Positions 18,943-25,662 of a stretch of 64,000 bases of DNA are shown here, piece after piece; positions within the stretch are counted from its first letter, which is position 1, and the number at the start of each line of letters is the position of its first letter. The stretch comes from JAUSIF01 sp963711595. Its GTDB lineage: Bacteria; Pseudomonadota; Alphaproteobacteria; Rhizobiales; Xanthobacteraceae. The notes beneath the pieces are model-generated. The model was not told the origin of the DNA. It did not search any database and saw nothing but the letters and a program-made list of their open reading frames with translations. The stretch lies in the NCBI GenBank assembly GCA_963711595.1, contig CAVQER010000007.1, positions 558,001 to 622,000 on the forward strand, read 5' to 3'. The translations under genes were made by a program, and so were the position numbers.

Positions 18943-18971
18943 ATATGGTTTCGGGCCATGGTGACTGCAAG
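18943..18971 (-). promoter_or_regulatory. Sigma32 (RpoH)-type promoter of hsp20
   Basis: On the minus strand CTTGCA (18971-18966) and CCATAT (18948-18943) are separated by 17 bases, close to the alphaproteobacterial RpoH pattern of CTTG in the -35 box and CCxxAT in the -10 box. The predicted start falls near 18936, which gives a leader of the right size for a ROSE element. Confidence 0.6.
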
Positions 18972-19120
18972 AGGCGAGAATAGCCTCTGCTACGGGCTTT
19001 TTTAGAAAGATGAACCGCAGATGAACGGGCGCGTCGGACCCTATTCAGGGCAGCCCGGTTAACTCAGAATGCGGACGGAGGAAGATCGACTTCTACCCGG
19101 CGCATGCGGAGCGACGGCAA

Positions 19121-19534
19121 ATGGCGAGGCGACCGACGGCAAGGACAAGTGCAGCCGTTGCGCTAGCACTGCTTCTGCCAATCGCGACCAGTGAAGCGCA
19201 GAATTTTCCGAACTGGAGGCGTCCGGCGGTACAGCCGCGAGTTGGCGGTCCGCCCCCTGCGCTTCCGCCTGTGCGTCGCATCGCCCCCCCGCAGCTGCCG
19301 AACTACTATCTCGACCGGGGAGGGCCGGTCATCGTGCCAAACACGCCCCCCGGACAGGGAGATGTCGCGAATTCGCTGCGCGCCCGGGGCTTCAACAATA
19401 TCGGCCCGGTTGAGCGCCGCGGTGCGACATCGATCACGGAAGCAGTTGGCCCGGGCGGTGAAAAGGTCCAGCTCGTAATCGGCCCGAACGGAGAAATCGT
19501 CGGCGCCCGTGTGCTGAAGTCGGGCGGACAGTAG
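19121..19534 (+). CDS. Small secreted protein with PepSY-like C-terminal segment
   Basis: 137 residues. The signal peptide (SAAVALALLLPIATSEAQ) is followed by a proline-rich stretch. A compact C-terminal part, about 85-135, begins GDVANSLRARGFNNIGPVER and ends with strands VQLVIGPNGEIVGARVL, resembling a single PepSY-like fold as found in rhizobial periplasmic proteins. GGAG lies 9 bases before the ATG. It is divergent from hsp20, with about 270 bases between them. Function unknown. Confidence 0.68.
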   Translation: MARRPTARTSAAVALALLLPIATSEAQNFPNWRRPAVQPRVGGPPPALPPVRRIAPPQLPNYYLDRGGPVIVPNTPPGQGDVANSLRARGFNNIGPVERRGATSITEAVGPGGEKVQLVIGPNGEIVGARVLKSGGQ

Positions 19535-19613
19535 GGCGGCCGTTGCCGCCGCGCCTATGCCGTTGTAATCCGGCTGTCAGCCCTCGCTTCAGCCCTCACG
19601 CTCAGCCGGTCGC

Positions 19614-20579
19614 ATGATCCTTCACGCCATACCGGCGAATCCCGTCCCCGAGGGCGCCGCCGCCGGGCACATCACGACATCCGACGATGTCAAGATTCGC
19701 TACGCCCGCTGGGGCGCGACGGCACCGCGGCGCGGCACGGTCGTCGTGATGACCGGGCGTGCAGACATGATCGAGAAATATTTCGAGGTGGTCGAGGAGC
19801 TGCGCGGGCGCGGGTTTACCGTGACGGTGCATGACTGGCGTGGGCAAGGCGGTTCGGATCGGCGGCTCAAGGATCCGCGCAAGGGATATGTCCGAACTTT
19901 CGATGAGTATCAGCTCGACCTCGAAACCTTGATCCGGGAAGTCGTGTTGCCGGACTGTCCGCCGCCGTATTTCGCACTCGCGCATTCGATGGGTGGGCTC
20001 ATCCTGCTCGAAGCCGTAAAGCAGGGCCGGCGTTGGTTCGACCGCGCCGTCGTGACGGCACCAATGCTGCATTTCGCGAGGATGCGTGGCGGCCCGACGG
20101 TTCCTTTCGTCGCGAAGATTGGCCATCGGCTTGGCCTTGGCCGGATGTACGTACCGCGTGGTGGTCCGGTGCCGGTGGTACACGGACCTTTCCTTGGCAA
20201 TCGCGCGACTTCGGATCCCGTCCGCTACGAGCGGGCGTCTTCGATCGTGCAGAGCGCGCCCGAACTCGCGCTCGGCTCGCCGACCATTGCCTGGACGAAT
20301 GCTGCCTTCGAAGTCATGGAGCGGATCGAAGATCCGAGCTACGCGTCGGAGCTGCGCCAACCGCTCCTGATCCTTGCAGCCGGGAAGGACAACGTCGTCT
20401 CGAATGCGGCGATCGAGCGGTTCGCGACGCGCCTCCGCGCCGGCGCGCACCTCGTGATCTCCGGAAGCCGCCATGAGATTCTCATGGAGCGCGACGTGTT
20501 CCGCGGCCAGTTCTGGGCTGCCTTCGATGCGTTCATCCCCGGTTCGCCACCATCGGCGGGGACGCCCGGCTATCGCTAG
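19614..20579 (+). CDS. Alpha/beta hydrolase (lysophospholipase / monoacylglycerol lipase-like)
   Basis: 321 residues, cytosolic. The serine hydrolase core shows the nucleophile elbow AHSMGG at about residue 125, an oxyanion region near VVVMTGRADMIEKYFEVVEE, the acid in AAGKDNVVS and the histidine in SGSRHEIL. The segment VHDWRGQGGSDR is characteristic of the PldB/monoglyceride lipase group (Hydrolase_4). It probably cleaves acyl esters of lysolipids or glycerides. Its stop overlaps the stop of the convergent phosphatase gene by four bases (CTAG). Confidence 0.87.
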   Translation: MILHAIPANPVPEGAAAGHITTSDDVKIRYARWGATAPRRGTVVVMTGRADMIEKYFEVVEELRGRGFTVTVHDWRGQGGSDRRLKDPRKGYVRTFDEYQLDLETLIREVVLPDCPPPYFALAHSMGGLILLEAVKQGRRWFDRAVVTAPMLHFARMRGGPTVPFVAKIGHRLGLGRMYVPRGGPVPVVHGPFLGNRATSDPVRYERASSIVQSAPELALGSPTIAWTNAAFEVMERIEDPSYASELRQPLLILAAGKDNVVSNAAIERFATRLRAGAHLVISGSRHEILMERDVFRGQFWAAFDAFIPGSPPSAGTPGYR

Positions 20580-21361
20580 TCAGCGCCGAGCAGCCTCACA
20601 GCCTGCTCATGAACGCGCTTGTCGCCGGCGACGATGATGCGGCCACCCTTCAGCGGCGAGCCCCCGTCCCAAGTGGTCACAACTCCGCCCGCTCCTTCGA
20701 CGATCGGAACGAGGGGAAGCACGTCATAGGGCTGCAGCCCTGCCTCGACGACGATGTCCGCATAGCCGGCTGCGACCATGCAATAGGAGTAGCAATCGCC
20801 GCCGTAGCGGGAGAGGCGGGCGGCACGCTCGACCTTCTGAAACCGGCGGCGTTCGTCGTCATCCATCATCAGCGGACTGGTTGTGAAAACCACCGCGTCG
20901 GCGAGCGTCGCGCAGCTCCGTACGGACAACTTCCGTTCGCCCGCGGGTCCACGGTAGCGTGCGCTCGCGCCGTCTCCGGTGAAGCGCTCGCCGATGAACG
21001 GCTGGTGCATCATTCCGTAGACCGGAATGCCGTCCATGAGCAGGCCGATCAACACCCCCCAGATCGGCATTCCAGCGATGAACGATTTCGTGCCGTCGAT
21101 CGGATCAAGCACCCAGACGTAATGCGCATCGGCACGTTCGCTGCCGAACTCCTCGCCGATCACGCCGTGCGCGGGAAAGTGCTTGCGGATCATCGCGCGC
21201 ATTGCCGTTTCCGCGGCGCGGTCGGCTTCGGTCACCGGATCGAAGGTGCCGGCGCGTCCCTTGTTCTCCACGCCGAGCGCGGTGCGAAAAAATGGACGGA
21301 TCGCCTCGCCGGCGGCATTCGCAAGTTGATCGACGAAGGCTGCGAAATCGACCGCACCCAT
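20576..21361 (-). CDS. hisN: Inositol-monophosphatase-family phosphatase, HisN-type histidinol-phosphatase
   Basis: 261 residues. Metal-binding motifs of the IMPase superfamily are present: GEEFGSE (about 65), the DPIDGTKSFIAGMPIWGVLI block (about 80-100) and a C-terminal QPYDVLPLVPIVEGAGG. The TKSFI.G.P.WG signature is that of the HisN group, which dephosphorylates L-histidinol phosphate. ATG 21361 follows GGAGAT; the frame is open far upstream but that part is antisense to the MFS gene and is not coding. No other his genes are in the window, so a broader phosphatase role is possible. Confidence 0.85.
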   Translation of the reverse strand: MGAVDFAAFVDQLANAAGEAIRPFFRTALGVENKGRAGTFDPVTEADRAAETAMRAMIRKHFPAHGVIGEEFGSERADAHYVWVLDPIDGTKSFIAGMPIWGVLIGLLMDGIPVYGMMHQPFIGERFTGDGASARYRGPAGERKLSVRSCATLADAVVFTTSPLMMDDDERRRFQKVERAARLSRYGGDCYSYCMVAAGYADIVVEAGLQPYDVLPLVPIVEGAGGVVTTWDGGSPLKGGRIIVAGDKRVHEQAVRLLGAD

Positions 21362-21526
21362 GCAGGAATCTCCGGCTTCAGCAGCCAATCGCGGCGGACC
21401 AACTACCGGCCTCTCATAGCGGTGCCATGCCGCGGCGGCAACGCTACCGCGCGGCTGCATGCGTTGCTTCGCCTGCAATGCCGTGCCAATCGTCAACGGA
21501 CAGACAAATAAGTCCAAGGGAGAACC

Positions 21527-22789
21527 ATGCGCGGGCCAACGACGAGCGCCCCCAATCCGGGCGGCGTACGGGTAGGCACGCTCGTGCTTCTCGTCGCCGC
21601 GATGTGCTCGATTCACATCGTGAGCCAGTTCCTGCGCAATTCGATCGGCGTGATTGCGCCCGACCTCGCCCAGGACATGGGGCTCGGCGCAGCAGGGATC
21701 GGGTTTCTCGCAAGCGCTTTCTTTCTCGGCTTCGCGGGGGCGCAAATTCCACTTGGCGTGGCGATCGATCGTTGGGGTCCACGGATCTCCATGTCGGTCT
21801 CGATGGGTATCGCGGTATGCGGCGTCATCCTGTTTGCGCTGGCGCCGACGTCGGAGCTGCTGATCGTGGCGCGCGTGATGATTGGTCTCGGCTGCGCGAG
21901 CTTCTTGATGGGACCGCTGACGATCTACAGCCGGTGGTTTCCGCCCGAACGGTTCTCGACGCTCGTCGGCATCCAGCTCGGGTTTTCCGGCCTCGGCGTG
22001 CTCGGCGCGACGGCACCGCTCGCTTACTCGACCGCCATGATCGGCTGGCGAAACAGCTTTCTTGTCGTGGCGGTGATCGGCGCGGCAGTGGGACTTTTCG
22101 TATACGTGATTGCCCGCGATTATCCGCCCGGCAAGGAGCGTCCGCCATCGAGCGAGACGCTGTGGCAAAGCTTTGCGGCGCTTGCCGACGTCGTGCGCGT
22201 ACGTTCGTTCTGGCCCGTGTTTGCGATGCAGTTCGCGGGATACGCGACCTTCGTGACTGTGTTCGGCCTTTGGGCTGGCCCGTATCTCGCGCACGTCTAT
22301 GGCTACAGTCTCGACCGGCGCGGAAACGCACTGCTCCTGCTCGCGGTAACGCATCTCGTCGCCAACGCAGTATGGGGACCGGCGGATCGAATTTTCCGCA
22401 GCTACAAAATTCCTGCCGTGGTCGGCGCGAGCGTAACGGTCGCATCGCTCGTCTGGATCGTCGTGGTCGGCAAGCCGAGTGAAACTGTCCTGCTTGTATG
22501 GTTCGTCGTGTTCGGATTCTTCGCGAGCTGCACGGCGGTGATCACCGCACATGGCCGTTCACTCTTCGAACCGGCGTTTGTCGGCCGCGGACTTACATTG
22601 ATGAATCTCGGAACGATGGGTGGCGTGTTCGTCATGCAAGCGGCAACTGGAGCGGTGGTGGGGCTATTCGACGCGCCGGGCGGAAACTATCCGCTTGATG
22701 CATATCGTGCCGCGTTCGGCTTTGCGGCGATTGTGTTGGGGCTTGCGACGCTGATTTATCTGAGCTCGCACGAGCCAAAACGCGTGTGA
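21527..22789 (+). CDS. Major facilitator superfamily transporter
   Basis: 420 residues with about 12 hydrophobic segments and the MFS loop 2-3 motif GVAIDRWGPRISMSVS. The fold and the open N-terminal region (HIVSQFLRNSIGVIAPDLAQ) resemble the MFS group of organic-anion or nitrate/nitrite-type carriers, but no substrate motif is decisive. GGGAG lies 5 bases upstream of the ATG. It is transcribed away from hisN with about 165 bases between the starts. Confidence 0.88.
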   Translation: MRGPTTSAPNPGGVRVGTLVLLVAAMCSIHIVSQFLRNSIGVIAPDLAQDMGLGAAGIGFLASAFFLGFAGAQIPLGVAIDRWGPRISMSVSMGIAVCGVILFALAPTSELLIVARVMIGLGCASFLMGPLTIYSRWFPPERFSTLVGIQLGFSGLGVLGATAPLAYSTAMIGWRNSFLVVAVIGAAVGLFVYVIARDYPPGKERPPSSETLWQSFAALADVVRVRSFWPVFAMQFAGYATFVTVFGLWAGPYLAHVYGYSLDRRGNALLLLAVTHLVANAVWGPADRIFRSYKIPAVVGASVTVASLVWIVVVGKPSETVLLVWFVVFGFFASCTAVITAHGRSLFEPAFVGRGLTLMNLGTMGGVFVMQAATGAVVGLFDAPGGNYPLDAYRAAFGFAAIVLGLATLIYLSSHEPKRV

Positions 22790-22863
22790 TGGGGCGCGCG
22801 CCGAGGGCCTTTAGCCATGCAATGACGGTATGGCTGCAATAGTTTCAAATCATAACCATTTAC

Positions 22864-22891
22864 TTGCAGTTCTTGCGACGCACTTTATCTT
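22864..22891 (+). promoter_or_regulatory. Candidate promoter of the 22.9 kb small RNA
   Basis: TTGCAG (22864-22869) and TATCTT (22886-22891) are separated by 16 bases, a reasonable housekeeping promoter placed just before a structured non-coding region that ends in a strong terminator. Confidence 0.45.
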
Positions 22892-22896
22892 TGTGC

Positions 22897-23001
22897 AGCG
22901 CGATAACGCGATTGGCGTTGCGTTATTGCCCCGCCCTCCTTGGGCGTTTCCTCCCTAGACTTGGGCCGCTTCGAGCAATCGAAGCGGCCTCTTTCTTTTT
23001 T
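22897..23001 (+). ncRNA. Trans-acting small RNA candidate (suhB/alpha-r8, MmgR-like)
   Basis: About 105 bases with no reading frame but strong structure. There is a 10-base stem (22900-22909 with 22920-22929), then a hairpin CGCCC-UCCUU-GGGCG at 22932-22946 whose loop is an anti-Shine-Dalgarno sequence. A single-stranded UUUCCUCCCUAGACUU with a second CCUCCC follows, then the terminator. This layout, and the UUUCCUCCCUA stretch in particular, matches my recollection of the alphaproteobacterial alpha-r8/MmgR family (Rfam suhB), which pairs with ribosome-binding sites. The 5' end is inferred from the promoter and could be off by 10 bases. Confidence 0.62.
22964..23001 (+). terminator. Rho-independent terminator of the small RNA
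   Basis: An 11-base perfect stem (GGCCGCTTCGA at 22964-22974, TCGAAGCGGCC at 22979-22989) with a GCAA tetraloop, followed by TCTTTCTTTTTT. This is a strong intrinsic terminator. Confidence 0.92.
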
Positions 23002-23010
23002 AGTTCTGTG

Positions 23011-23109
23011 GTCATTCCGGGGCGCCGCGAAGCGGCGAGCCCGGAATCCATGACCGCGGCTCTGCAATATGGATTCCGGGCCCGGCCCTTCGGGCCGTCC
23101 CGGAATGAC
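23011..23109. repeat. Palindromic intergenic repeat (RIME/REP-like), copy 1
   Basis: A 99-base element bounded by GTCATTCCGG and CCGGAATGAC. Inside are longer matching arms CCCGGAATCCAT (23030-23041) and ATGGATTCCGGG (23070-23081). Each side also folds into its own hairpin: GCCGC-GAAG-CGGC on the left and GGCCC-TTC-GGGCC on the right. Elements of this look are dispersed in many copies in Bradyrhizobium-like genomes. It lies between the sRNA terminator and the amidohydrolase gene end. Confidence 0.8.
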
Positions 23110-23119
23110 GATCAGAGGA

Positions 23120-24011
23120 TTACTCGGCTGCGTCCCTTAGCGGCTCGAGGCCGCGGGCGGTGGCCTGGGCAAGGCGCGCGATCATGCGTGTGAGGTCGGC
23201 TTTCACAGCTTCGAACCGTATGGACTTCCTGTATTCGCGTTCGTCCATGTAGAGCGCGCGATTGATTTCGACCTGCACCGCGTGAAGCCCCGCGGCCGGG
23301 TCGCCGTAGTGTTCGGTGATGAAGCCCCCGGCGTACGGCTTGTTGCGCAGGACCGAATAGCCAAACTCGCGCAGGGCCTCCTCGATCACCTCCGTCACGG
23401 CAGGCGCGCAGCTCGTTCCGTAGCGATCGCCGATGACGATGTCAGCCCTTGGTCGTTCGTCGCGCCCGCTCGCACTGCTGGGCATGGAGTGGCAGTCGAG
23501 CAGGACGGCCGCGTTGAACCCGCGCTGAGCGTTGACAATCAACCGTCGCAGCGCGCGATGATAGGGCTTGTAATAGAGCTCGATGCGCGTGAGCGCTTCG
23601 TCCACCGGCAGGCGCCGGTCATAGATTTCCCGGGAGTCGCCGACCACGCGCGCGATCGTGCCAAGGCCGCCCGCCACGCGCAGGGAGCGCGTATTCGCGA
23701 ATGCAGGCAGCCGGCCGTCGAACATGCGCGGATCAAGCTCATAGGGCTCCCGGTTGACGTCCAGGAACGCGCGCGGGAAATGCGCGCGCATCAGCGGCAC
23801 CCCGAATTTCACCGAGTTCGGCAAAGAGTTCGTCAACGAATGTGTCTTCGGAACGCCGGAGCGTCGCGAGGTCGAGCCGGCTTTGGGCAAGGAAGCGAGA
23901 CGGGTAGGCGCGCCCGCTGTGCGGCGAGTTGCAGACCACGGGCCCGGAGAGCGCCGCGGGCTCCACCACCTCGAAGGGGGGATCGAGCTCGTCGATGATT
24001 CGGGCGCTCAT
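23120..24011 (-). pseudogene. N-formylglutamate amidohydrolase family protein, interrupted by a +1 frameshift
   Basis: Two overlapping frames together encode one protein of about 296 residues. The N-terminal part (ATG 24011) has CNSPHSGRAYPSRFLAQS and SEDTFVDELFAELGE. The rest, in another frame, begins GVPLMRAHFPRAFLDVNREP and continues through LLDCHSMPSS to the stop at 23120. Removing one base at 23801-23810, an AAA/GGGG region on the coding strand, restores a continuous protein. The family hydrolyses N-formyl-L-glutamate or related amides with a metal; the HS and DCHSMP motifs are intact. Because both halves are perfectly conserved, sequence error is as likely as true loss. Divergent from cpdR. 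Confidence 0.85.
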
Positions 24012-24167
24012 GGGTATTCGGTTCGACTCCGGAAGCTTGCGCGACCCTTATATTGCGCGGCCTGGAGGGGGGTTGTGAAGCCCATGAGACTATTTATCCG
24101 CCTTCACCGCGCATTTACCGGGCATGGTCCTTATGGTGGAATTGGAACACCGAGCCGGGGACGCCGA

Positions 24168-24551
24168 ATGGCCGAAAAGAAGACCGAGCCGACGCCCAAG
24201 ATTCTGCTCGCTGAAGACGACAACGACATGCGGCGCTTCTTGGTTCGGGCGCTCTCGAACGCGGGCTATCAGGTGATCTCCTTCGACAATGGCCGCTCGG
24301 CCTATGAACGGCTGCGCGAGGAGCCGTTCGAATTGCTGCTCACCGACATCGTCATGCCGGAGATGGACGGCATCGAGCTTGCGCGGCGGGCAACCGAGAT
24401 CGACCCCGAACTGAAGGTGATGTTCATCACGGGGTTTGCGGCGGTCGCGCTCAACGCCGCGCAGCAGACTCCCAAGGACGCCAAGGTCCTCTCCAAGCCG
24501 TTTCATCTCAAGGATCTCGTCAACGAGGTCGATCGCATGCTTGCGGCTTAG
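24168..24551 (+). CDS. cpdR: Single-domain response regulator CpdR
   Basis: 127 residues, only a receiver domain. It has the acidic pocket AEDDNDM, the phospho-acceptor aspartate in LLLTDIVMPEMDG, threonine in FITGFAAVALN and lysine in VLSKPFHLKDLVNEV. The segments SFDNGRSAYERLREEPFELL and APKDAKVLSKPFHL-type C-terminus are characteristic of CpdR, which in its unphosphorylated form delivers substrates to ClpXP and localises the protease during the cell cycle (established in Caulobacter and Sinorhizobium). ATG 24168 lies about 7 bases after GGGGA; the frame is open upstream without homology. Confidence 0.94.
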   Translation: MAEKKTEPTPKILLAEDDNDMRRFLVRALSNAGYQVISFDNGRSAYERLREEPFELLLTDIVMPEMDGIELARRATEIDPELKVMFITGFAAVALNAAQQTPKDAKVLSKPFHLKDLVNEVDRMLAA

Positions 24552-24617
24552 CTGCCGTGGGAACCGGGCCGCCTTGCGGCGCTTCATCCAAGCCGATATG
24601 AAGCCCGTCCCGAGGAA

Positions 24618-24692
24618 GGGCGCGTAGCTCAGCGGGAGAGCACTACCTTGACATGGTAGGGGTCACAGGTTCGATCCCTGTCGCGCCCACCA
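24618..24692 (+). tRNA. tRNA-Val (GAC anticodon)
   Basis: 75 bases including an encoded CCA end. The acceptor stem is GGGCGCG/CGCGCCC, the D-arm GCTCAGCGGGAGAGC, the anticodon stem CTACC/GGTAG with loop TTGACAT (anticodon GAC), and the T-arm ACAGG-TTCGATC-CCTGT. All stems pair. It decodes GUC and GUU valine codons. Confidence 0.97.
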
Positions 24693-24807
24693 ACCTTTCG
24701 CGCTTGCAGACGCGACGACCGTGTCGCTTCTCAACGCCTACGACGAGGTTGGTTTGACTTGGCGAGGTCAGGACTTTAGAACCCGGCCGAAACCAGAGAT
24801 CAGCACA

Positions 24808-24933
24808 ATGAAAATCCGCAATTCGCTCCGCTCGCTGCGCAAACGTCATCGCGACAACCGCCTTGTTCGGCGCAAGGGGCGCGTCTACGTGATCAACAAG
24901 ACGCAGCGGCGTTTCAAAGCGCGCCAAGGCTGA
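24808..24933 (+). CDS. rpmJ: 50S ribosomal protein L36, type without zinc-binding cysteines
   Basis: 41 residues, MKIRNSLRSLRKRHRDNRLV and onward to KTQRRFKARQG. This is the YkgO-like, cysteine-free form of L36 that is standard in alphaproteobacteria. It binds 23S rRNA in the large subunit. It is a lone gene about 115 bases after tRNA-Val, which is a common place for it in this order. The frame extends upstream but the start is fixed by the family. Confidence 0.96.
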   Translation: MKIRNSLRSLRKRHRDNRLVRRKGRVYVINKTQRRFKARQG

Positions 24934-25014
24934 CCGGCCCGGCGAGCACCAGCCGCCAAAATCCGCCTGATTTCCGCCCTTGCGACGGACCGTCCGCGAG
25001 CTAGACTCGCGGGC

Positions 25015-25659
25015 ATGCCGACGCGTCGAACCCTCCTCCCGGTGGCACTGGCTGCGATCGCTTTGTGCGCGGCGCTCGATACTGCGGCGCTCGCCCAGGC
25101 GCAGAAGGGGCAGCGCCGCGTTGCGCCCGATGCGAAGCAGGAGCCCGCTCGACCGGCGCGGCCGCAACGCCAGGACCGCACGCAACGCCTCGACGCGCTA
25201 TTCCTTGCGCTGAAGCAAGCGCCGAACGCGCAGGCCGCGCAGGCGATCGAGGCGCGCATCGAAGCGATGTTTCTCCAGTCGGGCAGCGACACCGCCGACC
25301 TCATGATCACGCGCGCGCGCGGAATGATCGAGGCGAAGGATTACGACCTCTCGCTCAAGCTGCTCGATGCCACGATCGAAGTCGCGCCGCAGTTCACCGA
25401 GGCCTACGCTCAGCGGGCGACGATCCATTACCTGAAGAAGGATCTATACCGCTCACTCGCCGATTTGCGGGTCGTCGTCGCGCGCGAGCCGCGTCATTTC
25501 ACGGCGTACGCCGGCCTCGGCGTAATCCTCCAGGACATCGGCGATCGCAAGCGAGCGGTCGATGCATTCCGACGTGCCGTTGAGCTCAATCCGCATCTCA
25601 AGGGAATTCCGGAGATGCTCAAGCGGCTCGAGTCACAGGTAGACGGCCGAGACATCTAA
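25015..25659 (+). CDS. Exported tetratricopeptide-repeat protein
   Basis: 214 residues. The signal peptide (LLPVALAAIALCAALDTAALAQ) is followed by a basic, Gln/Arg-rich linker. Two to three TPR units cover about 85-205, including DYDLSLKLLDATIEVAPQFT, AYAQRATIHYLKKDLYRSLA and GDRKRAVDAFRRAVELNPHL. Probably a periplasmic protein-interaction scaffold; function unknown. No clear Shine-Dalgarno sequence precedes ATG 25015. It converges on pyk with 3 bases between the stops. Confidence 0.82.
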   Translation: MPTRRTLLPVALAAIALCAALDTAALAQAQKGQRRVAPDAKQEPARPARPQRQDRTQRLDALFLALKQAPNAQAAQAIEARIEAMFLQSGSDTADLMITRARGMIEAKDYDLSLKLLDATIEVAPQFTEAYAQRATIHYLKKDLYRSLADLRVVVAREPRHFTAYAGLGVILQDIGDRKRAVDAFRRAVELNPHLKGIPEMLKRLESQVDGRDI

Positions 25660-25662
25660 CCG

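Noticed and set aside
18966..19002. Hairpin AGAGGC-GAGAATA-GCCTCT followed by a run of T
   Set aside because: It points rightward with no gene upstream on that strand and overlaps the hsp20 promoter, so I regard it as coincidental.
21362..22552. Upstream extension of the hisN frame
   Set aside because: It is antisense to the MFS gene, is rich in Arg/His/Asp low-complexity sequence and precedes the true HisN start, which has its own ribosome site.
22813..22835. Hairpin AGCCAT/ATGGCT after the MFS gene as its terminator
   Set aside because: Only a 6-base stem with a long loop and no T-run.
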